From positions 45,697,500 to 45,761,499 of the forward strand of contig OY987302.1 of NCBI GenBank assembly GCA_963920635.1: a DNA stretch of 64,000 nucleotides, given 5' to 3'. The position numbers and the translations under genes are program-made. The notes below the pieces were generated by a model. It was not told where the DNA came from. It was given only the letters and a program-made list of their open reading frames with translations, and did no database searches. The stretch comes from Pseudeuparius sepicola (lineage: Eukaryota; Arthropoda; Insecta; Coleoptera; Anthribidae). Shown here one piece after another: positions 24,292 to 35,234 of the stretch (position 1 is its first letter; every line of letters starts with the position of its first letter).

Positions 24292-24387
24292 ATTTGCATA
24301 GCGGAGCAAACAACGTTTGTGAGCGAAATTTATTACACCAAGAATGCGACGAATGCCTGTAAGTCATCCGGGGAAAATTATGCAAAT
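24292..24387. promoter_or_regulatory. Inverted pair of octamer (POU-type) motifs
   Basis: ATTTGCAT at 24292-24299 and ATGCAAAT at 24380-24387 are perfect inverses 80 bp apart, in an otherwise complex, non-repetitive patch. ATGCAAAT is the classic POU-domain binding octamer. The pairing could be chance, so the regulatory role is inference. Confidence 0.25.
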
Positions 24388-24569
24388 TTCGCTCTATAAA
24401 GCTTTACACAAACACGTCCTAAAATCATAACTTTCGAAAGTGGAGAACGTGTACGCTATTTACATTTTACCCAAGTAAAGATAGGAATATCAGTGTATAT
24501 AAAATATGTTATAAAAGCAACTTTGCGAAATGAAAACTTTTAACATTCTCTGGATTTAGGTTGATTATT

Positions 24570-24608
24570 ATAACCAAAGATATATACCGACAATATATCT
24601 TTGGTTAT
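24570..24608. repeat. Short perfect hairpin
   Basis: 15-bp arms (ATAACCAAAGATATA and its inverse) flank a 9-base loop. Confidence 0.75.
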
Positions 24609-25242
24609 GTTATAACTAAAGCCGGGATTTAAACTCAGGAAAAAATGTCAAAAAGGCACCTACAAAGGCTGGTATTTTAGTTAAAGAAGGCAGTTAAAAT
24701 TTGAAAAAGGAAAGAATATATTTTAATATTTTAATATTTTTATACGGTTTTTTATATATACGATTGTCGACTATCACTAAATGTTTTTCTATTATTGCAA
24801 ATGTTCAAAATTTGTCTTCTGTTGCTTAGGTAATATGTTTTTGTACGCATAAAGACTGCGCTCTACATACACGGAAGTAATTGGGGCGTACTTTAGGGAA
24901 GATATTACTTGGAATGCATTGGAAAAAATGCCTTTTAGCGTTTAGGCTGTTTGAGATATTGCAAAAAAAATTAAAACCCTCATTTTTTCTATAAGACCTT
25001 ATTTAATTTGTTGCGGAAATAGGCAGTAGAACTTTTTGTTTTTAAAGCTTTAAAATTGTATCAATAACTAACATAACTGGCATTAATGTAACTTAAATAA
25101 ACTTATTCTTAGCTTATCTAATGGCGAACGACAGTAAACAGTGACATAATATTTTGTATGTCTTTAAAATACCTGAAATAAAATAACGCCGCTTCAAACC
25201 AAGTACCCCAGCGTGTGATTATTGGTCTAGGAAGGAGAGGTA

Positions 25243-26070
25243 CAGGGTGTCCCAGTTAACGTGATAAACCTGATTTTCTCCGTAAATTTAAAGATCAATT
25301 CATAGTTCGAAAACCCGACTTGTGTAGAATTTTCCGAGGAATTCAAAAAGTTATTTAAAAAAAATACCGTTTTCCAAAAAATTTCTAAGTTGGATTTTAA
25401 CAGGAAATGTTAGTAATGTGTATACTGGGAGTAACAATAAAGTGTAGGTTTTCATTTCTGACTTCCGGTTTGACCGAAAGTGAGCATCAATTGATCAGAT
25501 TTTTAAGACACCCTGTATATTTAGGGCTTTTTAGGTTCTTTCGCTTCTCCCAATTCCAACGATATATAGATTTATATACATATCTCTAACATTATATTTT
25601 TAGCATTCCATGCAAAGATGTGAATTTTTCATATTTGACGAAAATTATCAAAAAATAAAAATGCATTGCTTGGTTATTTTTAGAGATAATTATATAAAAC
25701 TATATATTGTTGGAATTGGGAGGACAAAAGGAACTTAATAAACTCAAAATATACAGGATGTCGCAAAAATCTGACCAAGTGACGTTCACTTCCGGTTAAA
25801 CCGGAAGTCAGAAATGAAAACCGACACTTTTTTGTTGCTTCCAGTATGCTCGTTACTAAGATTCCGTGTTAAAATCCAACTTTCTTTTTTTTAAACGGTA
25901 TTTATTGCAATAACTTTTTAACGACATCCTGTATATTAAGTTTGACGGCATATTCGATTTCCTCTGAAAAATCTACACGTCTGGTTTTTGAACCATCAAT
26001 TTATCTTTAAAATCATTTAATTATTATTTAAAAATAAAATTGGGTTTATGACTTTAACTGGGACACCCTG
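25243..26070. mobile_element. Foldback element, family F7
   Basis: The ends are CAGGGTGTCCCAGTTAA and TTAACTGGGACACCCTG. The left flank is TA, while the right flank is now TT, a single-base change from the expected TA. Arm landmarks are TTCCGGTTTGACCG / CGGTTTAACCGGAAG and TTTTAACAGGAAATG / its inverse. The centre lies around 25620. A half copy lies at 43394-43770. Confidence 0.87.
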
Positions 26071-26223
26071 TTTCTCGATAAAGTTCTACCCTTAAAGGTG
26101 CCTTAATAAATACTTGTTTCATGCTACTAATTAAGTTATTCACATTAAGCGTCAGTTAACATTAATACAATCTTGTCAACTGGTACGACATTCTGTAAAT
26201 AGTAATTTATGTACAAAGGCACT

Positions 26224-26694
26224 GAAGTTCAACTTTTTATGAGTCATGTGGAATTTAGTTGCAAAGGCCTCTGGCCGAGGCAAATAAACCACATGAGAGG
26301 AGTAAATTTTTTTAATCGAAAAAAAAATGTTTTATTAGGCGAAAAATAATAATAAGGGATCACCCGTCCATGAACCGACTGCGCGCGGCGTTGCTTGACT
26401 TTGACGATCGCTATACCTAGGTCAAGTATGACGAGGCACGGCGCTTCCCAACAGAAACTCCAAACTGCTGCCTGGTTTGCAGCCTCCATGAAAAATAAAT
26501 TGATATTAAAACCTACTAAAATATTTATACTGAAAGATTGCGATACTATAGGTAACAATTTCGCAATGTGTACGAAAAGTTAAATGGGCCTTTATTGACC
26601 GGGTTTTGAATATTTGGTCACTTTTGACGAACGATGGTTCCGCGTCTGACTTTTGATGTTGACATCGCTTCAAGGCCTACTTATTGAAAAAATA
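26224..26694 (-). repeat. Dispersed repeat D1, copy B
   Basis: This is the inverted copy of 44157-44614 over nearly its full length (about 470 bp). It shares GAAGTTCAACTTTTTATGAG, GGCCGAGGCAA, CCTAGGTCAAGTATGACGAG, TAGGTAACAATTTCGCAATG and AAGGCCTACTTATTGAAAAA. No terminal inverted repeat, poly-A or protein domain is recognised. Confidence 0.8.
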
Positions 26695-27515
26695 GTACAA
26701 TAATTTGTCATATTTGTTAAGCCCTCTTGCTTGCGCCATCTTCAGATAAAACGCCAATTAATAAATTAGCAATGTACATACCTATCTACCGTGTGTATCC
26801 GTTGTTTCATCTACAACCATAAATATTAAATTTTTATTTATTAAATATTTAATAATATACAATATTTTTACAGGTTTCTCAACTTGCAAAATGCATGGAT
26901 ATCTAAATGCATGCAAAAAAGCTTTAACAGCATTTTCTCAGAAGAGTGCATGAAACAAAAGTAGGTAGCAGTTTTCATAACATGCTTTGGTTTACCGTAT
27001 TTTCTCTATAGGAAAACATTTTTGGTCAGCCTGAACTATTATAAATAGTGATAGGTATAAATTAGTAATGTTCAATAAAACTACATAATCTGCTAAACTA
27101 CGAAATAATCCTAACGCGTAGGCACAGAATAAATAGATTCACAACAGAAGCGTCCAAAAAGACATGTGTCAAAAGGATGCTCGCTTTGACGCCAAATATC
27201 TTCTAAAGGGATAAACATTGTGCATTTTATTTGATTTTACATTAATCCACATTGCAAAGAGATTGTATTAGAACCAAATTTATGTATAAGATATTGGTTA
27301 TTTTTCTGTAAATTAAAATGGAGTTTATTTTTGACACATGTCTTTATGGACGCTTCTGCTGTGAAGCTATTTATTCTGTGGCGTAGGACACATTATTTAT
27401 TGTCTTCATAATTATACTACTGGTTTGCTTGGCCTTACATATTTTTTATTATAAAAGTCTGCATACCTTTCTAGTTAACAAAATAATGTTGTCAACATTT
27501 ATAAAAACAAAAAAG
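26695..27515. other. Unassigned region with one short foldback
   Basis: Nothing is recognised apart from the inverted repeat at 27123-27380. Confidence 0.4.
27123..27380. repeat. Short foldback element
   Basis: The left arm starts CACAGAATAAATAG and continues AGAAGCGTCC and GACATGTGTC. The right arm is the inverse, with about four mismatches over 52 bp. The loop is about 155 bp and the whole is MITE-sized. No clean target duplication is seen. Confidence 0.75.
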
Positions 27516-27697
27516 CGTTGACTGACGTATTAATAAGACTTCTCACGGATATAGTTTCATGTCCTGGAAAGTAGATGGCGCCTATGGTCAACAATGTATT
27601 TTGCATTGTATTTTGTCTCCGGGAAGCGCATATGGTGAGCCAGAGAACTGTCAAACATGACAACCTTGAGCAGTCTTTATTAATACGTCAGTCAACG
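27516..27697. mobile_element. MITE M1, copy 2 (182 bp)
   Basis: It has the same termini as copy 1 (CGTTGACTGACGTATTAATA and inverse) and the same body, for example GTTTCATGTCCTGGAAAGTA. The flanking heptamers AAAAAAG and GAAAAAG differ at one position, consistent with a 7-bp target duplication. Confidence 0.87.
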
Positions 27698-28067
27698 GAA
27701 AAAGGCTGCAAAAAATTGACAATTCTATCAATGATTAGTAATGAACTCAAAACATAGCGCCGCCGTGAGGGGAGTACGTATGCGGCCACTGTGAACTGTT
27801 CCAACTCATGATACTGTAACTGTAAACATGTGATCACTTGCGAAGAGAATTTTGAACAAATTCGCGCATGTCGTCTTCGCTTGACAAAAATGTATGTCAA
27901 CATCAAACTTACCGTCGCTTTTTGCATTATATTTAAGCGGAGAAAGTTCGCCGAGCCTCCGGACCTGCTTCTTTATATCCTTCTTCTAGACGTCTCGGGC
28001 GCGCGGCTGTATGAAAAAGCAGAAATTTGTGCCTTTTCTAGAATGTGTAATTGCAGCCCATTATATA

Positions 28068-29245
28068 CAGGGTGATTCAGTTTTAATCTGCAACACTTCA
28101 ACAGGTGATAGAAAACCAAAAAATAACCGCACTTTCTTCTATAAACTATATTATTTTAAGGCCTTATGAGAAAGTTACAGGGTGTTAGAGTTGCAAGGAA
28201 TATGTAGAATTTATTGAATATTTTACGAACTAGTTGAGATATTTAAGTCATATTTGGTACACGTTATAAGGGCATGGGTTAGCATAAAACCTGTTAATAT
28301 CAAACACCTTGAACAACCAGTGGCGTAGAAGCCGGTAATTAGTATAATTTATTTTAGAAAAAAAATAGAACCACCTTGTATAGCAATAAAATGTATTCAA
28401 TTTCTTATGTAAATTTTAATTCTAAACAAAAACGTTCTCTTAGCATTTTTTCATATGTGTCATGGTTTTATAGCAAATTTGATCTTTTCGTATTATTTCG
28501 GGGTACTTCTGAAAAATTAGAAAACTTTTCTCCATAAGTAACACTCAAAGTAAAAAAAATGTGTTTTTTACTTTAAATACAGTAACTTTTCCCAATAAAC
28601 TTACCCATTCAAGGTTTTACTTTTCAAGATACAGAGCGTAACATTAATTGCGTATCTTCCTTAAATGTTTTAGACCCTGTATCTTCAAAAGTATAGCCTT
28701 AAATAGGTAAGTTTATTGGAAAAAGTTACTTTATTTCAGGTAGCAAACACATTATTTCTACTTTAAGTGTTACTTATGGAGCAAATTTTGTAGATAATTT
28801 TTCAGAAATACCCCGAAATAATACAAAAAATCAAATTTGCCACGAAACCATGACACATACGAAAAATTACCAAGAGGGCATTTTTGTTTAAAATTACAAT
28901 CTACATAAGAAATTGAATACATTTTTATTGCTATGCAAGGTGGTTCTATTTTTTTCTAAAAGCAATTATACTAATTACCTACTTATACGCCACTGGTTGT
29001 TCAAGGTGTGTAATATTAACAGGTTTTATGCTAACCTATGCCGTTATAACGTGTATCAAATATGATTTAAATATCTCAACTAGTTTGGTAAATATTCAAT
29101 AAAGTCCACATATTTCTTAAAACTTTAACATCCTGTAACTTTTTAATAAGGCCTTAAAATGATATAGTTTATAAAAGAAAGTGCGGTTATTTTTTGGTTT
29201 TCTATCTCCTGTTGAAGAGTCTCAGAATAAAACTGAATCACCCTG
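28068..29245. mobile_element. Foldback element, family F8
   Basis: The ends are CAGGGTGATTCAGTTTTA and its near-inverse, flanked by TATA. The arms of about 560 bp include CCAAAAAATAACCGCACTTT, CACTGGTTGTTCAAGGTG versus its inverse, and TTTCGGGGTA versus TACCCCGAAA. The arms meet near 28650 around CCTTAAATGTTTTAGACCC. No coding sequence is present. A solo fragment of its right end (CTGAATCACCTTGTA) lies at about 30204-30218. Confidence 0.9.
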
Positions 29246-29249
29246 TATA

Positions 29250-30880
29250 TAAATATGCAACAAACTATTATTGAAAATTGGATATGTGTTTAGATCTCAT
29301 TCACATTCTCATTTAGATCTTATTCACAGAAATTATTTCAAAAATGTAGAAATTCTGAGAAAACCCTAAAAGGTCGATATTTTTTTGTGTTTTCTAAATT
29401 TTCAGGGTAACATTGTTCTGTTGTGACGATAAAAACATCATGGCCTAACTTAATTTATTACCTTTTTGACTCGCTTTTCGATTTTCTAATGTAAATCCTT
29501 TTTTCTTTTCTAAAAAATATCATTATAATGTCCAAAAATGTGTTGAGTATTAACATTATACACACCAGTAACTTGACTACACAGATTAAAAGCACAAGTT
29601 TATTCTAGTTTATTCCATTGGTGAGCGTCAGATCTTTGCATCTCCTATATAGCCCGTATAAGAAATCTGTTGTGATAGTAATAAGCCCACTATCGTATAA
29701 TAAAACTGCCAATTTATTATTTGATACTTCCGTAAGATTGTAGCAATTTTCTTGTGCAGCAGGAGGTTCTACCTGCGCTGTCGCCTGTCGTACACGGAAT
29801 GTGGGAGCACGACCATGGTGAGGATGGTATCCAAGAATCTGGCGGTAGCAGCGGTTCACGGCGTCGATCCACGGGAAGAGTACAAAGGCATGTGCACTTC
29901 CCTCTGCCTCCCACTCGGCACTGGCGGGCGTGGCGGGTGGCGGTACTGACACTGGCGGTGGCGGCCCGGCCTGCCGCGGAGCGGCCGTTCATCCGATCAG
30001 GATCAGCTGTCTACGCAGTTAGTAGGTTGTTGGAACGAGCGGCGCGCACAAGTGGCAACGCAGCGCGTCGCAGCCAACTGGAGCGCCGATTTACTGAGGC
30101 TAGGGTTGATTTGCCCCATGTTTTAGACTTCGGCAAAAAAAATTTCGTATTTTCCTTTTTAGTAGGCGTCCCGCAGTGTGCGGTTAAATTTTTTTACATC
30201 ATCACTGAATCACCTTGTATATATTATTTAGGTACCTAAATACATTTTGTGTTTGTTGTAGACTACTAGATACCATCGCAAATTATCCATTAAATCCTAT
30301 TTCCATCCCGCGATTGCACTAAATCCAATTCCGCTGTTTTTCCGATTGAGTATTACCCGATGCCCTCCATGCCTCCACGTGCATGCGTGCCGGATTAACA
30401 TTTGGGAAGCCATTAGCGAAATGACTTGACGTATTCTGCTGATCACTTCCACTCCCATCCTTTCGAAGTGTTCCGCATTTTTTAAATGGATATTTGATCT
30501 TTATGCCATAAACAGATTGCGAGCGCTGAGAGGGAAGGGATAGTCGGGATTAATGAATTAATTCGCATATCGGCGGATCGAGAAATGATTTCTAAAAATT
30601 AGACTACATGACTTTTTCCGGTCACAAGTATATAAGACAAAAAACAGTCGGTGAAACTCATAATGAAGCGCATTCTCACGAATTTCAAAATTTAATGGCC
30701 GAACCTTTACAGGAAACAATCCTGAAACATGTCGTGGAGACAGTTTTCTTACAAAATCTCAGCCTCATTACTTGAGAATATTGGCGTATAGATATGAAAA
30801 ACTATTTTTCTTGCTCTACCCTTAAGTTTTTATATATACAATGTGTATCAGCCAAATGAAATAAATTCAATAATAAATAA
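29250..30880. other. Region containing a GC-rich island
   Basis: It is AT-rich except for the island at 29740-30115. The motif CATTTAGATCT / TTTAGATCTCATTCACA recurs around 29290-29330. Confidence 0.4.
29740..30115. promoter_or_regulatory. GC/CpG-rich island, candidate promoter or first exon
   Basis: Base composition shifts abruptly to GC-rich with many CG dinucleotides (GGCGGTGGCGGCC, GAGCGGCGCGC) inside AT-rich repeats. Long open frames exist on both strands (161 codons plus, 115 and 91 minus). That is expected from GC richness alone, and none has a recognisable domain. It might be a promoter or 5' exon of an unseen gene or part of a GC-rich transposon, and I cannot decide. Confidence 0.3.
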
Positions 30881-30883
30881 ACG

Positions 30884-31563
30884 GGGCGTGTTCGAAAAAA
30901 CGCTCGGGCATGTCGATTGTTATTGTTAGTAGCGCATTTTTTTCAACAAAAACCTTTTATACTAATGTAACACTGGCCAATACCAACTTCTTACTTTAAA
31001 TAGAACACCCTGTATATTATTCCATTTTTGGATTCTTGTATACGATGATTTTTACAAAATTTTGGACACCTAAGTGGTGCTGCAAAAGAAATTGGCATCC
31101 ATGGTCAACTTGTCGGGCATAGTTCTTTTGCAGCACCACTTAGCTGTCCAAAATTGCCACATTTAAAAAATATATCGTGTATATTAGATTGCAGACACAC
31201 TAAAAAATTAATAAGTAATGGGTACTGTTTATTGCTTGATAATGATTAAAAACAAAAAAAAACATTCATGTCAATGTAGGAGATGTTCGAACTGCTCAAA
31301 CAACAAGAAAAACATCACATCCTAAAAAACATAACCTGAAAACATTTAATATTTCCGAAGCAGTGAAGATATATATATGACATTGTTCATGAAATATGTC
31401 TAGAATTTTATGAAGAATAATATACAGGGTGTTGTGTTTAAAATAAGAAAGTTGGTATCGGCCACTGTTACATGAGTCACCCTGTATAAAAGGTTTTTGT
31501 TGAAAAAAATGCGCAACTAGCAATAACAATCGACGTGTCCCAGCGGGTTTTCGAACAGAACAC
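30884..31563. mobile_element. Foldback element F15 with internal F3/F4 pieces
   Basis: The outer arms of about 80 bp are GTGTTCGAAAAAACGCTCGG, TGTCGATTGTTATTG, GCGCATTTTTTTCAACAAAA and their inverses at 31480-31563. Inside are ACACCCTGTATATTATTCC (an F3-like end) and, at 31063-31165, a back-to-back fragment of the F4 arm (CTAAGTGGTGCTGCAAAAGA and inverse). The structure looks like a patchwork of other foldbacks. Confidence 0.7.
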
Positions 31564-32105
31564 CTGGTAAGTTAAGTTTTCAAGGTGTTGCTACGCCTAC
31601 CTACTTGGCTGCTAGGTGCGTATATGTTGCCTGCCGCCTGCCAATGGTAATATAAACAAAAAAACATGTCTAAATTGTTAACTTGTATTAAATAATTATA
31701 GGTATACCTACTCCTAAGTAGTACCTATGCAATCAACACCAATACCATCTACTACACCACGACAGATGCACCGCTAAGGGAAAACCAGTTAACCTTAGTT
31801 GTCTCCGACAACTTTGGTTAAAGCATTCTATACAGGGTGAGTCACAATGTATAGTAAATACTTTAAAGGGGTGTTCGGCAGGTGGTTTTAAGGGGGGTCT
31901 TTCATATAAAATTTTTCGATTTGGGCTTTCCTTGCCAAGTTACTCGGGTCTACAGGGTGATCCAAAAGTATTTTTTTTTAATTTATATCTCAATAACGGC
32001 GCTACTTTTCAGGTGTTTTGGGGCACTTTTTGCCAATTTCAACGCAAACGGTTGATTTTATCGTTATGAAACAAGAGTACACTTTCGTTGCAATATGAAA
32101 AGGTA

Positions 32106-34117
32106 CAGGGTGGCCCATCCAAGCGGAAAAAGTGTGCTACGTGGAGACACGTTAACATAAAATCGTCATTCAAAAAATGAGATTCTAGTAAAAATTAAGG
32201 GGAATTCGAGGGTGTGCCCTAATTTTGTATACGGGGGTCGGTAAAAAAGTTATCGCGAAAAAACATTTTTTTGCAAAATAAAAAAAAAATTTTACCTACA
32301 CATCCATTAGAGAATCTTTAAGTAGTATTCCCGAATATTCAGTTTTTTAATATAACTTCCGGTTATAGCGGAAATGAAAGTGGTTTTCTCTATTTTACAA
32401 CTTACACATTTCTCTTAACCATCACAGGATTAATTTTTAAATTCTGAATCCAACGATATATAATTTGACCTATTTATCTCCAACCGTTTCCGAGATATTT
32501 ATCAGAGAAGCTCCATCAACCTAGATACATGGTCTCATGGTCGGTGTCTGATGTTCGATCTGAGTAGGCCAAACAATAAAACCAAATTTATGACAAATCA
32601 AGTCAGCCATGATAATAAAACTGACAAGCGAGTAGGCTGTCAATTCAATATTTCTATTTACGTGTCAGATTAGTCTAAAATTTTGTTGCTGAAGCTGTTA
32701 GTAGTTGCAGTTTAAAAAATGTTTTTGAAAGAAGAATGCTGATATTATAGAGATCTTCATCAAAAATGATAAAAGATACGTAGAACCTTTGAGGGAGTAT
32801 TATCGTAAATATCCAAATAGAAATCTTCCGAGTGCTTCATTTATATGTAAGCTGTATCGAAGATTCAGACCGACAGGAAGTGTGATTAGCAAGAGAAAAA
32901 AAGGGTTTAGAATTAGTGAGGACGAGAGAGAACGAATTTTAAATTATTTCAGAAGAAATAACGAAAAATCTCAGAGAGATGCAGCGAGAGACTTGGTCCG
33001 ATGAAGCTATATTTACAACGGCGGGAATATACAACCGGAAAAATAGTATATTTTGGTCTTTAATCCAGAACGAATTGGAACAATACTTTGACCAGTTGCC
33101 ATTAATTTTTCTTAACAAACTCCAAGAAAGACAATTAACATATCAGCAAGATGGCGCTTCCTTCCATAACTGTGGGCCCATAACGGAATTTTTGAACAAT
33201 TCGTTTGAAAATTGGATTGGTAAACATGGAACGATAAGGTGGCCGCCACGTAGTCCAGATTTAACCCCCTTGGATTTTTTCTTGTGGGGGCATTTAAAAA
33301 ATAAAGTTTATAAGAACCGCCCCGAAAATGTTGAGGAGATTAAAAGACGAGTAAAATTAGAAATTGATAGTTTAAACAATCGTCCCTTAATCTTTGAAAA
33401 TGTCCGAAAAAATTTCTTAAAAAGACTTAGGTTATGTGTAAATAATAATGGAAACCATTTTGAACATTTAATGTAAATGAACTTCTAACTAATTTTAAAT
33501 AACTAATCATATTGTTGTTGTAAAAATAAATATGACAGTAGTAAAAATAATAAATGTTTCATAATTTCCACGAGATTTTTAATTAAGTTGAATGCAGTTG
33601 AATGGCTATAGCCACTTTAACATTCAGCCTGCTCGCTTGTCAGTTTTATTATCATGGCTGACTTGATTTGTCATAAATTTGGTTTTATTGTTTGGCCTAC
33701 TCAGATCGAACATCAGACACCGACCATGAGACCATGTATCTAGTTTGATGGAGCTTCTCTGATAAATATCTCGGAAACGGTTGGAGATAAATAGGTTAAA
33801 TTATATATCGTTGGATTCAGAATTAAAAAAGGAATCCTGTGATGGTTAAGAGAAATGTGTAAGTTGTAAAATAGAGAAAACCACTTTCATTTCCGCTATA
33901 ACCGGAAGTTATATTAAAAAACTGAATATTCGGGAATACTACTTAAAGGTTCTCTAATTAGGTAAAAAAATTTTTTTTTTTATTTTGCAAAAAATGTTTT
34001 TTCGCGATAACTTTTTTACCGACCCCCGTATACAAAATTAGGGTACATCCTCGAATTCTCCTTAATTTTTACTACAACCTCATTTTTGGAATGACGATTT
34101 TATGTTGGGCCACCCTG
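32106..34117 (+). mobile_element. Mariner-like transposon with about 500-bp terminal inverted repeats
   Basis: The ends are CAGGGTGGCCCATCC and the near-inverse TGGGCCACCCTG, flanked by TA (32104-32105, 34118-34119). The terminal repeats run to about 32645 on the left and begin about 33618 on the right. They share GACCCCCGTATAC, CCGGTTATAGCGGAAATGAA, AGAAGCTCCATCAA and GAACATCAGACACCGACCAT or their inverses. The central 970 bp carries a damaged transposase. This copy shows what the coding parent of the surrounding foldbacks looked like. Confidence 0.9.
32719..33476 (+). pseudogene. Mariner-related transposase, internally deleted
   Basis: From the ATG at 32719, MFLKEE and ADIIEIFIKNDKRYVEPL, with a frameshift between them near 32738, lead into REYYRKYPNRNLPSASF and RRFRPTGSV, the N-terminal helix-turn-helix region. 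At about 32970-33005 the reading jumps from QRDAARDL to ETWSDEAIFTT, the motif with the first catalytic aspartate, which implies loss of the segment usually lying between. A second deletion follows NRKNSIFW. The remaining catalytic motifs are QQDGASFH and PPRSPDLTPLDFFLWG. By my count 40 residues separate their aspartates, close to the DD41D-type mariner relatives. The C-terminus is RRVKLEIDSLNNRP to RLCVNNNGNHFEHLM. The remains total about 250 residues, shorter than a working enzyme, so this is a dead copy that could only be moved in trans. Confidence 0.9.
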
Positions 34118-34474
34118 TACAGTGAAATGATAGACCTGCAAAACCAAAAAGATAAGCTCAAAAAAGTTTGAGCAAAAAAATGAATAGGGGTTGTTAGTTT
34201 TTACCCTTTTTTAAGGCACTGTGTAAATGAATAAACTACCCTAAGGCGTCTTCCAGTAAGTAGATAACACATACCAAATTTCAAATTTTTAAGTAGCGCC
34301 GTTATTGAGATATAAATAAAAAAATACTTTTGGGTCACCCTGTAGACCCGAGTAACTTGGCAAGGAAAGCCCAAATCGAAAAATTTTATATGAAAGACCC
34401 TCCTTAAAACCACCTGCCGAACATCTGTCCTCTTTAAAGTGTTTACTATACATTCTGACTCACCCTGTATAGCC

Positions 34475-35230
34475 CACGTAACGTGAGCTTTACCTAACCT
34501 TCTGTTATTTCCCTTTACTGAATATTTCAGTCATCTCTTCAGGCACAGGGAATGCCAAATATATGAGTCAGGTCCCATGCCACTCCAACTCCCAACAAGC
34601 ACTGCCTAGCTGAGAAATCGTCTCCTTCATCGATGGTTTTATGGTGGAATGAACGACTCATAGTCTGCAAAACCATTTATTTATAATAGATATAAAAAAA
34701 TATAACATAGGCAAGAACAGACGTCGCATTACAATATAGTGGTACATGGTGATTTCACCTTATCACATCAGGTAGGTACACCTAAACAACCAGAAAAAGT
34801 CTTCACTTCAGCTATAAGCTATATAAGCATAGACAAAGCTACACATAGACTGTCAACCATTGTTTAAAATTTCCTGACCCTATACCAAATATTTTTTTTA
34901 TAAAACAACTAATGCTTTATGGCCGCTTTAGAATAAAGGTCTTTCATACATAATATGCAAGTGTGGGCATGCCACTCACTCTGACGCTATAAGCAATCTA
35001 CCTTCAACCTTATTCTGGGAAGGGCTACACGCAACACCTTTACTAAGGCAAATAGGCGTACCTCAGAAAAGTTAGGAGGGATAAAAGATCATGTCTCCTC
35101 ACGAGTTTCATTCGTTTTTGAGTTACAACAACCGTAGACATAATGTAACCGAAAACCGATTTTTGAGATTCAGAGTGGTAAAATGATAATATTTTGGACG
35201 TCAAGAACCAAGGTTAATGGATTGACCTTC
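34475..35230. other. Unassigned region
   Basis: It contains the inverted copy of repeat D2 (about 34815-34930) and otherwise nothing recognised. Confidence 0.4.
34815..34930 (-). repeat. Dispersed repeat D2, copy 1 (inverted)
   Basis: CATAGACAAAGCTACACATA, GACTGTCAACCATTG and ACCAAATATTTT are the inverse of the sequence at 39190-39275. Confidence 0.6.
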
Positions 35231-35234
35231 TTTT

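Larger units (their letters stand above)
23505..25240. other. Unassigned region with possible regulatory motifs
   Basis: No coding domain or dispersed repeat is seen. It contains the octamer pair and the hairpin listed separately. Confidence 0.4.
31953..34342. mobile_element. Middle foldback of the nest
   Basis: The ends are CAGGGTGATCCAAAAGTA and TACTTTTGGGTCACCCTG, flanked by TA on both sides. The arms carry ATATCTCAATAACGGCGCTA and its inverse. The inner left arm has ACGCAAACGGTTGATTTTAT, shared with F6. The mariner-like element at 32106-34117 sits inside. Confidence 0.85.
31833..34467. mobile_element. Outer foldback of a three-level nest
   Basis: The ends are CAGGGTGAGTCACAATGTAT and ATACATTCTGACTCACCCTG, flanked by TATA. 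Its arms are only about 120 bp on each side (to GGGTC/GACCC at 31950 and 34345). They share AAGGGGGGTCTTTCATATAA with F5. Everything inside is the next element (31953-34342), inserted at TA in the former centre. Confidence 0.88.

Noticed and set aside
29605..30239. 161-, 115- and 91-codon frames in the GC-rich island
   Set aside because: Simultaneously open on both strands; no domain; expected from GC content.
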